Origin: Euborellia annulipes
Taxonomy: Eukaryota; Arthropoda; Insecta; Dermaptera; Anisolabididae
Length of the DNA stretch: 64,000 bases
Assembly (NCBI GenBank): GCA_023213315.1
Contig: JAKCPI010008034.1
Coordinates: 1 to 64,000, forward strand
Direction: 5' to 3'
The notes beneath the pieces were generated by a model. That model had not been told where the DNA came from, ran no database searches, and saw only the letters and a list, made by a program, of their open reading frames with translations. Positions 46,653-57,700 of this stretch are shown here, in pieces. Position numbers and translations under genes: made by a program. How positions within the stretch are numbered: the stretch's first letter is position 1; the number at the start of each line of letters is the position of its first letter.

Positions 46653-46705
46653 TTAAGTGTTGGTCGCGTTGTTGAGTACACTTCTCAGAGCACTTGACTC
46701 CTCAC
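46653..46705 (-). other. Read-through tail of the core exon (alternative C-terminus)
   Basis: Without splicing at 46706 the core frame continues for 17 codons to TAA at 46655-46653. The tail does not resemble a Jupiter C-terminus and the donor is near consensus, so intron retention or a minor isoform is the only way this would be translated. Confidence 0.3.
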
Positions 46706-47067
46706 CTGCATGATCGTTGCCGTTCTCCAGATGGCCATTGAGCAAGTTGTTCACTCCGTCGCCGCCTATCGGAATATTACTCTTGAGCCGGTCCTTGATG
46801 GCTGATGGCGGTCGGTTCGGAGGGGCCGGCCCAAAAAGCCGCGTGTGCGAGTCATTACCCGGCTTAGAGGAGCCGTTGCTGTTGTTGCTGTTGCTATTCT
46901 GGCAGCTGCCGTTGCTCGAGCCCATTGTTGAGACACTGCTATCCGGTGAATCGCCGAACAGTTGAGAGGCGGTGTTTTGCGCGGCACGTCCACGTCGTGG
47001 GGATGCCTCCACTGATGGGCCTTGACCGAAGATGTCGCTAGTGCCGCCGCCGGGAGGTTTCAACACT
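46706..47067 (-). CDS. Jupiter: Jupiter/JPT-like protein, core exon
   Basis: Core exon. The acceptor (ttggtgttgtag) is followed by A, completing an AG left by either upstream first exon to AGA, so the protein reads R-VLKPPGGGTSDIFG. That is the family signature (RVLRPPGGG in vertebrate HN1, KVLRPPGGGSSDIFG in Drosophila, from memory). Next come ASPRRGRAAQNTASQLFG, a Ser/Asn-rich low-complexity stretch, DSHTRLFG, a Pro-rich part, KDRLKSNIPIGG, and NGHLENGNDHA. DSHxRLFG and KSxIPxG are also Jupiter motifs. The strong donor GCAG|GTGAGG at 46706/46705 leaves one base, matching the phase of the exons at 36531 and 30879. Exon length 362 = 1 + 120 codons + 1. If the donor is not used, the frame runs on to a TAA at 46653, a possible short isoform. 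GC content is clearly above the flanking introns. Confidence 0.95.
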
Positions 47068-48230
47068 CTACAACACCAAAAATAAATGAATAATTAATTA
47101 AATACCATATATGAGAGGAGAATGTTTTTTTTTTTTTTTGGCATTACAGTATTTGATTTGTTGTTTTATACCAGATGCTGGATTTTCGACTTAACAAAGC
47201 TAATAAAATAAATTGATATTTTTTAAATGAGAAAATGATTTTGTAATTCTATTATGAAAGATTGATTATTAAAATATTTGCTTATGCTGAAAAATAGTTG
47301 AAAGCTGAAACGTGCAAAATTATATTAATAAATATGGGTCCAGAATTACAAATTGTTTTGCAGGTAGTATGCACACAAGGGGTCACATGATGATAAGACC
47401 TATGTTTGTTATGTGATCCAAGTTTTGAAATTTATGAAAGGACGAATTTTCTAATAATAATAAATATACAAGTTATAATAGTATTAAAATAGTCAAGAGC
47501 AAAATGACTAGTTCAACAGTTTAATTAAAGATTAAAATATTCAAAATTGATTTTATAACAATTAATGAATATTATATTTAGTTAAAGTGATTTTTACTAA
47601 TCAAATAATAAATATTGATTTAAAAATGATTTTATATATCGTACTAGTAGTACATAAAAGAAAGGAGAAAGGGAACTCTCCCTATTGATAAAAAACGATA
47701 CAACCTGAAAGTTGCAGACGCGATTGTCCCCTGCCCCGCATCCCCCCTTTGAGTCTGCATTTACGTCTGTCAATCATATTATTTTATCTCCATGCAGTCT
47801 GATGACGTCATTGTGTTGCAATGCAGTAAAAAGACTGGAGTTGAAAACATTCTAAGATCTGGATTTTATCCTCGAAAAGGATAACAACATCTTCAAAACA
47901 ACCGAGTTCAAATGACAAGAACATAATTAGGAAAGATAAAAACAAACTTTAGAAAAAAAAAAAATGAATTTTTTTTTTCTGATTCTTATTGTTTTAATCT
48001 TCTGAGAGCAGGTAGAGACAAATTTTCCCAGATATTTCGAAGGAAATTCATATTAATTATCTCATCCGCAATAAAAAATTCGTATTACATACAATTGATT
48101 TCAAATGTGATTTTTTTTAAATTAATATTAATTTTTATAGAAATAGTCAATGAAACTAGAAATTCAAAAGGCAATTCACGACACTATTTTTTTTACACAT
48201 ATTTATAGAAATTTTGAAATTAATAATATT
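47068..48230. other. Jupiter-like intron
   Basis: A/T-rich, no gene; 47700-47830 slightly GC-richer without structure I recognise. Confidence 0.45.
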
Positions 48231-48238
48231 TTTTAGAG

Positions 48239-48452
48239 CAGTGGTTCCCAACCTTTTTTGATGTACGGCCCACTTTTTCCGTAATTTTTGATACGCGGCC
48301 CATGTTTTTCGTAAAAAAAACGCTGAGGCCCAGTGTATATATAATTTTATATAAATATATATAATTTTTATCTTTTCTTAGACGTCCGCGGCCCAGTTCC
48401 AATCAGCTAGCGGCCCACAACTGGGCCGCGGCCCACCGGTTGGGAACCGCTG
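48239..48452. mobile_element. hAT-like MITE (CAGTGGTTCCCAAC type), 214 bp
   Basis: Ends CAGTGGTTCCCAACC and GGTTGGGAACCGCTG, exact duplication TTTTAGAG (48231-48238, 48453-48460). This end sequence is common among animal hAT elements. The frame at 48220-48402 is a by-product. Confidence 0.95.
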
Positions 48453-48964
48453 TTTTAGAGAATTTGTTAGCTGTTACTAAATGAATTGATACACAGTCTT
48501 ATTTATTTATTAATTTAATATTAGCACTTGTATTTAGAGATAGTCTGCTTTCACTTTGAGCCAATCTCTTCCGGAATTCGGAGTCGATTCCATATAAGGA
48601 TCATTGGAACGAGACAGTCAATATGAACCATATGTTCTTAGAACCCCCCCTCTTCACTCATCAATAAATCAGATCTTTGAACTCCGCGTATTTTATTGAA
48701 ATAATGTTGTATTTAAAAGGTTATTTTTAATTAAAAACTATATATGGGCCGAATACTTGAAGTTTTTTCATTAAGAGTATAGGAAAAAAATAAATATTTA
48801 TAGAGATAACAATATTTATATTAAAAAAAAATTGATAAAAAAAATCATGAACATTATCGATATTGCAAATAACAAGAATATAAATAAAAATGAAAAAAAA
48901 AAAATTATATAATTAAAAAATATTAGAAAAATTAAATTTAAAAAAATAGCAAAATTTGCCTATA

Positions 48965-49176
48965 CCATACTCTTGCTAATCCGGACTTCGATACTCCGTC
49001 ATACCGGCTAATCCGGTGTGTTGAAAAGCAGCAAGGATAGTGCAGCAAAAAAAAGAGGGGTAATTTAAAAAAAAAGTGTCATTACAGATTTTTTCAAGAG
49101 ATAAATATAATTTTGCATTATAGGGGTAATTCGGCGTTTTCAGAATCTGGCTTAGGCCGGATTAGCAAGACTACTG
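48965..49176. mobile_element. Pogo/Tigger-like MITE, 212 bp
   Basis: Imperfect ends CCATACTCTTGCTAATCCGG / CCGGATTAGCAAGACTACTG, each next to TA. Ends of the form CAGTAG...GCTAATCCG are typical of pogo-like MITEs (family knowledge). Confidence 0.75.
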
Positions 49177-49179
49177 TAT

Positions 49180-50454
49180 TTCTTATTTTAGGTCGTCGTT
49201 AAAAGGCTATTTGTTAAAATTTTCCTTCTATATTTTTTTGAATTTGTAAGTCTAATATTTCTTTAAAATTATATTAGAAAAAATTTTAAATTAATACTAG
49301 TCATACAGTATCCATAAATTTAAATTATTCAAAGATAAATAATTCCAACAATTTTTTTTTTACAAATTATAGTCTTTATCTGGAAAAAAAGTTATATGAA
49401 TTAACAGACCAAATAAAAATGATATGTTTAAAGGCTTTTAATTAAAAATAGGAGTTTTAATTGGTGTATAATATTAATAAAATTTGCATTAGAAAGAGAG
49501 AGAGAGAGAATTTGTAAATTTCACCTTTTTATTATGTAAATATTTATCAAAGTTACTTTTAAATCATTAATTAATTGATAAAAAATTAAAAAAGGGGTGT
49601 CCAAATTAAATAATGATGTCCTTGTCCAATTTTTTTTCTTTTTATGCATTTTGCGAACCGGTTGTTCGTTTCATGATGTTGTTTTGTTTTTGTTGTCGTC
49701 TTAAAAAGTGCACGCACACATACAAATGAATATGAAATGGGAGTGACCTATTTATAAAAAAAAAAAAAAATTATTTCAAACTTAAAAGCCTTCCTCAATA
49801 TGTCAGGTGACTTTTTGATATTTTTTTTTAGTACCGGTTTTCTTTGACCATTTTTAGAAATTCTTTTATTTTTTTGGCCTAAATCCAAAAATTATTATTA
49901 AGATTATTATCTTGTAAAAATATATATTCAAATGGAAAGGAAAAATATTTAATTAAATCACATGGGTATCTTTTATTGCTTGGTTTTACCTGTAGCTATA
50001 ATATTTCAGGTGGTCACCTAGGGCGTTCAAAATTTGCTATGAATTTTTAAGAATTTATTATTTATTATATAGGCCTAAAAGTGACAAGAAATTCAAGAGA
50101 TTGCTAAAAGTCCCCACCATTGTCAGGAGAGAAAAATACAATCCTATAGATTAGAAGCTATGATTCATCGACTTGATTTCAATTGATCAATTAATCATTT
50201 GTTTATCTCAGAGCAGATTTCTGATCCTAAGTTTAAACAAATAAAATGTGTGTTTGAATTAAAAGATAAGATTATGAATCATTATTTATATAAAAATAGC
50301 TTTAGTTATGCAAAAAAAGATGCATATTTAATTTATAATAAAAAAACAAAATGGTACATGAATGACGCAATAAATATTTGTTAATCTAGAATTTCAAAAT
50401 TAAAGATTTATTTAACATAGAGAGAGGGGAGAGCTTAAAAACTTTGAGCAAGTG
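49180..50454. other. Jupiter-like intron
   Basis: A/T-rich; GA microsatellite at 49495-49508. The frame at 50199-50384 (+) is A/T-rich and without family resemblance. Confidence 0.45.
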
Positions 50455-50725
50455 CAGTGGTGTCATTTCAACTTTTTGTTGAGGGGAGGGGGGAACTTTT
50501 TTTTCTTAAAATTGTATGTACCGGTACTCAAATTTGGCCAAAACATATTTAAGTTAATTAATTCTTTAATTTTGTATAGTTTATATACTCGCGGATATAT
50601 TTTGAAATATTTTATTTAATTCAGATAGGAAGGGCAGAATCAAAATATTTTATTTAAAATAATATAAAATTTAAAAAAAAATCAGAGCACTTGGGGAGGG
50701 GGCAATTGCCCCTCAAATTTTCAAG
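50455..50725. mobile_element. hAT-like MITE (ATTTCAAC family), partial
   Basis: Left end CAGTGGTGTCATTTCAAC as at 39749; interior similar; the right end is diverged or lost after the C-rich stretch at about 50707. Confidence 0.65.
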
Positions 50726-51112
50726 TTATTTTTTATCCCATTTTGTTACTTTTATTTATTTTTACTCACCTTATTTTAATAAATAATATTTTTTAATAAA
50801 TTTTAATAAGAGTGATTTGGCTACAAACCTCATTTACTCTATCATATGTCAATGAACTATTATTATTTTAATCAGGTAATTTTTTTTTTTTTAATTTCTA
50901 AATAAATCAATAAAAAACTTAAGTATGTCGTTGCACCGCCGGCAAATTAATGCGAAAGGGGTGTATTTATGGCAGATACCGTCGAGATTAAGATTTGAAA
51001 GCATGCAGGAAATTATTTTTTGTAAATAGGACTTATATTTAAAAAAAAAAAGCTTGCTTATAAGTTTTAGGGGTTGAAATGAGCTGTTAATTAATTTGAA
51101 AATAATACTTGC

Positions 51113-51249
51113 CTCTGATGAGAGGGTGTACCACTAAATTCGGCCCCCCATAGATCGTGACAATCGCCGCCAGGTGGCTTGAGTGTCCTGCGTACACGAG
51201 GGGGACCCGAACGGGCCCCATTCAACTCAGTGGGGGCTGTTGGGAACAT
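51113..51249 (-). CDS. Jupiter: Jupiter-like gene, alternative first coding exon with second PPGG motif
   Basis: Minus-strand frame from ATG (51249-51247): MFPTAPTELNGARSGPP, then RRTLKPPGGDCHDLWG and a short tail ending SHQ plus AG. The donor is a GC-type site, CAGAG|GCAAGT, the usual form of non-GT donors. The two leftover bases (AG) join the A of the core exon to give Arg, so the isoform would read SHQ-R-VLKPPGGG. The RRTLKPPGG block repeats the family signature, giving this isoform two PPGG motifs before the core. The surrounding 51120-51560 is GC-richer than the introns, as expected of a promoter and 5' UTR. An acceptor-like cccaacag lies just inside the frame, but its phase does not fit the exon at 53490, so I read this as an alternative start and not a middle exon. 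Confidence 0.8.
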
Positions 51250-51600
51250 GGGGGACTAGAGAAACAACCAGGATTATCAACAAGCAACCAAGCCTCTCAC
51301 TATCTCCACTACACAACTGTTCATTTGCCATAGTCATCACATCGGCCACTTAAATCCAATCCACCTATCGATATCATAACAGGCGCCTTGATAAGTTAAG
51401 AATCTTATCAGTAGGGGACAAATCCAACCGGTCGACAGTCATCCTAACAAGAGAACAACCCAAGGCAGACTGAAGCCGGAGAAACAAGGAAAGAACCTGA
51501 CGGTACTGGTGGGGAACCATTAAGAATGGAGGGGGGCGTGGGACTCGGACCGAACAAACCACAACAACCATAACATCAACAATTCAAAGATCCAAATTCA
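51250..51600 (-). promoter_or_regulatory. Putative 5' UTR / promoter region of the 51-kb first exon
   Basis: GC-richer, higher-complexity DNA directly upstream of the ATG at 51249. An open frame here (51571-51374) shows no family resemblance and is separated from the exon by stops, so it is most simply untranslated leader. No TATA box or initiator can be pinned down by eye. Confidence 0.4.
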
Positions 51601-51609
51601 CTATTGCAT

Positions 51610-53489
51610 CACTAACACACCAGCGAGATATTATAGTATCTAAATAAAGATTAAAGTGTTGAGTAATTTTTCTTAAAATGCTGGCTCCAGGTGGTGGGAG
51701 TAGGAAACATATTTAAAACTCTCATTAAGTCAATTTTATTTCCAACGACATGATGATACTATATATAGAAATGGAAAGCGTAGATTCTTCAATCGAATCA
51801 AAAACAAGCCAATCCAAAAAACCATATCTTTTATATATACTGTGTTATAAAATAAAATACCCCCCGGAGGGACATTTTAGATTTGTATTCTATGTGTGAA
51901 AAATGATGCAAAATTATATCAACAAATTTTAAGCACAAAAGAAAGAATAAGGAAAATTTTATAGTCACGAGATGTCCGTGACTACGTGACCTAGAATCTC
52001 AATTTAAGTATCAATGGAAAGGCCTTTGTATCCTATTAAAAGTAATCATCATCTCTTCCTATAATAATCTTATTTTTTTTTTTATTAAGAATAAAGTTTT
52101 GTGCGCATCTTATTCTTATCATATCTTATAGCTATAATTTTGTAATGATTCATAAGTTATGAAGTATAAAGTATTTTTTAAATAATAATAATTTTATTAT
52201 TATATATAAAAATATTTTTTTTTTTTAATATATATTTCAGAGATTTTAACCGTGTGGTCAATAAATATTACTGGTAGAGGGTATTAAAGAGAATGCAGCT
52301 AGGTTTTTACTTTTTTATATTTTTATCCAATATCGCGTTGACGTTTCAATTCCGATAACGGTCATTCCTCAGACCCGATATGGCAGAAATTAACAAATTA
52401 AAAAAAATCGCAATATAATAAATAAAATATAATTTTTAGCACATAGCACTGCACTCTATGTCGCATGCGGTTATTAGGACGTGGAAAGGACGTTCTTCCA
52501 CGTCCCAATGTTGCGTACTATGCGGGTATATCAAACAAGTATATCGTTTCCTTTTTGAATTTGTATTGGAAATTTTGTATTAAAATTAACAAACTTTATG
52601 GTCACATACTGTTATTTTTATAAACATTTGATTTTGAAGCTATTCAAGTATTTTTTCTCCGAATTATTTATGTTTTTGAATATTTAGAAGTTAAGTTTAT
52701 GTTTGGAGATATCTTAGAGAGCTTAAACCGAGTAAAATTCGTGAGATTAAAACGCTTCTTAGTAATACAAATCATTCAAATAGCACGATAATTATATTTA
52801 ATCTACTGTATTTCTAATGTTTCAAAAAAAAATCAGTTGATAAATTTTTAAACTGGATCTAATGAATTGGCAGACGACTGTAATTATCATTTATTAATTC
52901 AAACCACAGAGAGAATGTTCCATCATCCGTGAATCGAATCCAAGTCGATTCATTAATATATTTAAAAAATGTATTTATTTATTAAATACTTTAAAAAAAA
53001 TTCATGATTCATTTATAATAGTTTCTTATTTAAATACTATATAATTTAAGATAAAAACAGATAATAAGTAAATTTTTTGGCAATTAACCTAACAGTTTTT
53101 TATATTTAGATCCCACGCTTTTGCATTCCAGCCACTCGAGGTCAGGAATTTATGAATATTATGTTGTTATCTTGACCCTATTATTAATTAATTATACCAT
53201 TCTAGTATTGATATTCGAATGATTCTTAGTTTGAATGATAAATCATTTTGGCTGGAAAGAGATGAATATAGGTTATTATAGAATTCTATAATTGGCAAGT
53301 TGACTAGCTGGTAAAGCGCCTAAAACCCCCTTAAGCCATTATCTTAAGTCATTGCCTCTCAAGGTACCCGGCCATACAGAAACAGGTTTATTTTTAACCA
53401 AACCGTTGTGAAAAAAGGAGTTTTCACGCCTTTAATAAAACAAAAATCCATAAAGGGATATACATTTAATTGAAAAATATTCAAATTAC
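51610..53489. other. Jupiter-like intron between the two first exons
   Basis: Includes the hammerhead-like motif at 52327-52384 and a local hairpin (ggacgtggaa / ttccacgtcc, about 52478-52505). Otherwise A/T-rich. Confidence 0.45.
52327..52384 (-). ncRNA. Hammerhead-ribozyme-like motif (52.3 kb)
   Basis: Minus strand: CTGAGGA, stem II with CCG-ttat-CGG, GAAAC, GTC. Outer stem I CCATATCG pairs with CGATATTGG with one extra base, and an internal loop lies nearer the core, as in natural type I hammerheads. It stands alone, not inside a long inverted repeat. Confidence 0.4.
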
Positions 53490-53845
53490 CTCCGTCTGCA
53501 CACGTTATATCCATTAAAATAACGTTCGGGATTTTTTTCAAGATTGAATGGAGCCGTTTTAGGACGCGAATCATATTTCAAATCATCATCTCCTTGGATA
53601 CTTGACTTTTCGGATGTTGAATTTTCTTGTTCTTGTTCTATTACTGTTTCATTAATCGGATCAGATTTATTTCCATCTTCTTCTTCAGGTTCTTCTTCTT
53701 TTAGAGACTCTTCGGATTCAGGTAATGAAAGAAAAGGTTCGTCTGGAGGTTGAGTAACAGGCTCAGGTTCGTTTTCTGAATCTGATATAGGATCAGGATC
53801 TGGTAGAGTTGTCAATTGAACGGGTGGTTCATAAATCGACGTCAT
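53490..53845 (-). CDS. Jupiter: Jupiter-like gene, acidic alternative first coding exon
   Basis: Minus-strand frame from ATG (53845-53843) through 118 codons to the donor CGGAG|GTAATTTG. It starts MTSIYEPPVQLTTLPDP, continues through a very acidic Glu/Asp/Pro/Ser segment (SLKEEEPEEEDGNKSDP) and ends NPERYFNGYNVCRR plus AG. The two leftover bases join the A of the core exon to give Arg, so the junction reads CRR-R-VLKPPGGG. Base composition and the long stop-free stretch are unlike the AT-rich surroundings. The acidic part is not something I recognise from other Jupiter proteins. With the core and terminal exons the predicted protein is 289 aa. The exon call is strong; assignment to this gene rests on strand, order and exact phase. 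Confidence 0.8.
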
Positions 53846-54880
53846 TCGAACGTTTTATGTTAATTCCTTAAAGCAAAAGGAAATAATAAAAGAATGAGTC
53901 AGATATATCTAGGAAATATTTACGAAATATTAATTCAAAATTATAATTCATTTTAGATTCGTGCGTTAAAATCTCTAACTAATCGGAATAATCGTAAAGG
54001 CGTTTTCCTTTTTCATCAACTTGTTTGTTTACTATATACTAACTTTGAAGGTGAACACGCCTTCTACAGTTGTTTTAAACATCTTTTTTTTTTTATATAT
54101 ATAAAATATTTTTAGACAAAATTTAGAAATTATTATGACGAAAAAGAGGAAAGGGGATTGGACGATACCAACACATGAGGTGGGATGTAAAAGAAAATAA
54201 AAAGAAGGTCGGCCACTTCCTCTAATTGTGTTTTCTTAAAAAGAACTCAAACAAGGTCCTGTATACTTTGCTCAAGTCTGAATAAATAGAGTTGATGATG
54301 AGTCATTCGCAGAAAGAAACAAGGCCGAGACGTATTACGAAAGATTTGATATAGTCTTCTAATGATAATTAATTACTTCATTTTGATTAAAAAAAAAAAT
54401 AGTATTTCTTAGAAAATTAATCAAATATTCAAATTTTGAATTATATTTTAATTAAATTATAATAGTAGTCTGAATAAAAAAAAAAAAAATTAGAATACTA
54501 TTTTTTTTCTATTTAAAGGTGAAGGGACTGCGTTAAGTAAATAGCGTTGGGTGCTTTATAAATAATTTTGAGATGTTTTGGGTTATATGATTTTTTTAAA
54601 ATAGAGAGTGAACGTATTGTGTCTAAACATTTAGACACTTAAATATAATTTGATCAATTCTGACTTAATATAGTAGTAAACCTTGTCAAAAAAGTGTAAA
54701 AATAGAATATTATTATGGTGAATCAGGAAAATAGTTGTAAAGAAACCGCAATGAAAATTCATTCATCAGTGATTATGTCTCGGCTCGTATTCTTTCTTTC
54801 TCCAGGACACAAAGGAATTTGTGGTTTTCTCTTTTTCCCAGTGGAATGTTTTTTTTTTTTTTAATTTCTTTAAGGTCTTT
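53846..54880. other. Region upstream of the acidic first exon
   Basis: Expected place of its promoter and 5' UTR; A/T-rich, no motif I can defend. Confidence 0.35.
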
Positions 54881-54884
54881 TTCG

Positions 54885-55290
54885 GCATATGAGGTCATTT
54901 AGACCCCGTTCCTATTTATTTCAATTGATTGGTATCCAATTCAATTGAATAAATTTCTTGCTTGGGACGCAAGAGCGGATCCAGGGAATTTTTCGGGGAG
55001 GGGGTAATCTGGTGTGACTGGTCGCACAGCACACACAATTTTTTCTTACTTTCGGTAATTTAAAGCTGCATCCTGTACTTGTTTAACAGAATATATATAC
55101 AAATCAAATTTGTAAGTATTAATTTTTAAAATTTTATATTAAAAATAAAATTTAACATTTTTCTCAAATCTCGGGAAGGGGAGTAATTACCCCCTTATCC
55201 CCCACACCCTTGTTTCTGCCCATTGCTGGGACGGGATGTGAACCCTTGATCTTTGGCATCAGAAGCTTCTCGGAAATTTGGTATCTACTC
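54885..55290 (-). mobile_element. SINE-C copy, interrupted by a hAT-like MITE
   Basis: Minus strand: tRNA-like part with a box B-like GGGTTCACATCCC (about 55230-55245), then, past the insertion, aaatttattcaattgaattg and tcaattgaaataaatag, a body shared with 59000-59165. Boundaries approximate. Confidence 0.6.
54970..55225. mobile_element. hAT-like MITE, 256 bp, nested in SINE-C
   Basis: Starts CAAGAGCGGATCCAGGG, ends TTTCTGCCCATTG; flanks TTGGGACG (54962-54969) / CTGGGACG (55226-55233) match at seven of eight. Same family as 13345-13582. Confidence 0.85.
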
Positions 55291-56580
55291 TAAAAAATAT
55301 ATGTGTCCTGAAGAAAGTGAATCGAAATCTGTAGGCCCAGTCACTGTTGAATGAAATTTTTTTCTCTAAAAATATTTTCTTTTTTATTTCCTGTTTTCCT
55401 GAATCTTATAGTAGAGGATCCAAGACTATTTATTGCTCTAAGCTTTTAATACATTTGTATTAATACTCTTATTTATTTATTTTTAATAATATACCTATTG
55501 TTTTATTGTAAATATTAAATAGTTGGAAATCGTCATCAAAAAATAATAAAGATGTCACGTCATTTTAAAAAATTTCCAAATATCGAGGTTGAGGGATTAA
55601 CATAATATAATTCATAAATAACTTCTCTAGTGCCAAAAAATATTTTGCTAATTATTTCACATAATTATTTTTCATAAATATAAAAGTTTAATTAAGAGAA
55701 AATTTTGTGTGTAAGAATAGTTTTTTTTTTTTTTTTTTTTTATACAGTATTTAAAATTTTTAGGCAACTTAATTAAAATAAATTAGATAAAGAATAAAGA
55801 AAATTTAAAATGTGTTATAATTAAAAAAAAAAAAAAAAAACTTTCGAATATAACAAAGATTGCTTTTATTGATTATGTATTTAAAAAAATAGAAGATTAA
55901 AATTACCTTATTTTTATGGATATATATTAGATGATATTTCCTTAAATTCACCTCCACAAAAGCACGTTAAACAAAGATTAAATTTGTCCAATTTCTTAGC
56001 CAACATGTATGGAGAAGTTACAGGTAAGTGAATTGAAAAAGTCAAGAAAATATCGACCAGCCAGCACTCGTAGTGGCTGGTACTTAGGAAGTGTTTATTT
56101 ATTTCGTCTTATTTTGAATTTCGATCGTGTTCCCTTGCCGCTAGGCAACCAGGCGCTCAGAGCCCCTTGGATTCAAAATAAATCATAGCAAGCCATAAAG
56201 AGAATCAATCCATCGTTATTCGATTTAATAGGATTTCATCTCGAGAAATTATGGTGCTGTAATAAATTAATAATTCTAATGTCGTATCGCCTTGAGAAAT
56301 CTTTTTTTGACATTGTTATGAGTTAGATAAAGAATTTACTTTTGTTTGAATTAAGTCAGACAGAGAAATTTAATTAGAAAATTTTATTACGATATTAAAA
56401 CTAATGTTTCATATTATCTATTGAGACGAATTATAAGAAAAAATATTTTACCGACGTGTTTGTTATACATTCAAATTTCTTGTCAATTCGTGGCATTTGG
56501 GTTATTTTTAATTTCAATAATAATAAATTTTAATTCATTCAACTTTTGAATTTGTGAAAAAAATACCCCCCCACAACATT
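55291..56580. other. AT-rich intergenic DNA
   Basis: Poly(T) at 55722-55741. A weak hammerhead-like order (CTGAAGA ... GAAA) at 55315-55340 without good stems. A plus-strand donor-like ACAG|GTAAGTG at 56022 follows a short ATG frame, too little to call. Confidence 0.4.
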
Positions 56581-56582
56581 AA

Positions 56583-56945
56583 TTCCGTAACGCCTAGCCC
56601 GTGGCTGTAGAGTTCTTGGCTCTTTCCCATTCCGTCTCATGCGACATAAATTTATTTCAATTCAATTGAAAAATAATATTTAGATTTAGCAACTAGATAT
56701 GCCTGACTTTCTGTAACAATCAATCAAAAAAAATATAATTGAGAATAGTTATGGGGCTAAAGCAAAGGCCTTTAAGTATTTTAGGCATCTGAGGCCATAT
56801 AGACTTCAAACAACATTTAATTATGTTTTATTACAATATATATGATCCAGGCACATTTATTTATCTCAAATGGTATTCAATTTATCTAAATAAATATTCA
56901 TTGGACTGCCTGCGATCTGAATTCGCAATCCTTGGCTTTAAGATT
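56583..56945 (-). mobile_element. SINE-C-like fragments
   Basis: 56640-56670 carries the aaatttatttcaattcaatt body word next to a tRNA-like stretch, and 56775-56940 has a similar order (tggtattcaatttatctaaa, gcgatctgaattcgcaatcc). Both decayed; boundaries uncertain. Confidence 0.4.
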
Positions 56946-56989
56946 ATCAATATTGACATTTATCACTATATTTAGCCTTTCAGCCACGG

Positions 56990-57030
56990 AGGAGGAGGAG
57001 GAGGAGGAGGAGGGGGGGGGGGGAGGGGGG
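56990..57030. repeat. (GGA)n and G-rich microsatellite
   Basis: Seven to eight ggagga units followed by a G run; potential quadruplex. Confidence 0.9.
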
Positions 57031-57271
57031 TAAAGCAAAGGTTCTCAACCTTTTCTCATAGAAAGAATATTAAAAAATCTCTGTATAAAAAATTTGGCGG
57101 AGGCGGATAAATCTATATTTGATTAAATGAAATCAGCATATCTGAATATTGGAAAGGATAAATATTATCCTTCAATCATCACAATGATGTTAAAATAATT
57201 TTATTAAAGCAAATTAATACTTTGATTCGTTAAACTGCTTATTTAAGAAAAGAAGCCCTCATTAAGTCCTT

Positions 57272-57508
57272 CTTCTTCTTTGCCTTTATAATTCCCGCGG
57301 TCCGGGGTCGGCAATAAAGGGACTGGCGGAATGGGTTTTTTTGCGACTGGAATAAATAGAACAGGCCGGCCCGTCTCTAGGTCTGACGCCTGGTGAAAAT
57401 ATAGAAGGAAGGAAAAGACATTTAAAGAATAGAAGCACTGCCAGTCCCAGCTCGGGTAGCTCGTGGTCGCCATCCACGTACCCACAAGATGTGGGCCCCT
57501 GAGCACTC
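57272..57508 (-). mobile_element. SINE-B copy 2
   Basis: Flanked by a 16-bp duplication with one mismatch (ccctcattaagtcctt 57256-57271; ccctcattaactcctt 57509-57524). Same orientation and body as 32359 and 58487. Open frames here on the minus strand (starting MDGDHELPELG) recur in the third copy but are broken differently in each, so they are not a gene. Confidence 0.9.
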
Positions 57509-57524
57509 CCCTCATTAACTCCTT

Positions 57525-57700
57525 ATTTATATTTATATTCCTATTTTACGCAAGAAACAATAATACATGGATAGTTGGAGAAATTTGAAGTTTTTCTTTT
57601 TAAATAATACGTTCATAACTCATAATTTATTTTTTTTTTATAACGTTTTAAGAAAGAAATATATCTTATGTAAGCGAGGTGAATAGCTGAATCAATATGT
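57525..57700. other. AT-rich spacer
   Basis: Nothing recognised. Confidence 0.5.

Larger units (their letters stand above)
30728..53845 (-). other. Jupiter: Inferred Jupiter-like transcription unit
   Basis: Exons joined by phase: (53845-53490 or 51249-51113), 47067-46706, optional 36531-36400, 30879-30728. All junctions keep the frame, and family motifs follow the known order: PPGGG, DSHxRLFG, KSxIPxG, GNPVTGEGY, PPGGYSSGLW. Introns are 3.6-16 kb and full of transposon remnants, with hAT-like elements at 35192, 39749, 45933, 48239 and 50455 and mariner/pogo-like ones at 38481 and 48965. None interrupts an exon. Confidence 0.82.

Noticed and set aside
46717..46993. Plus-strand and second minus-strand frames over the core exon
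   Set aside because: Shadows of the Jupiter-like core exon in other frames.
53544..53753. Plus-strand frame rich in Ser opposite the acidic exon
   Set aside because: Complement of GAA/TCC-rich codons; the minus frame has the start, donor and phase.
55315..55360. CTGAAGA...GAAA at 55.3 kb as a hammerhead
   Set aside because: Stem II is too short, stem III pairs poorly and the cleavage triplet is out of register.
56000..56030. Plus-strand mini exon ending ACAG|GTAAGTG
   Set aside because: Only about 25 bases between a weak acceptor and the donor, with no partner exon.
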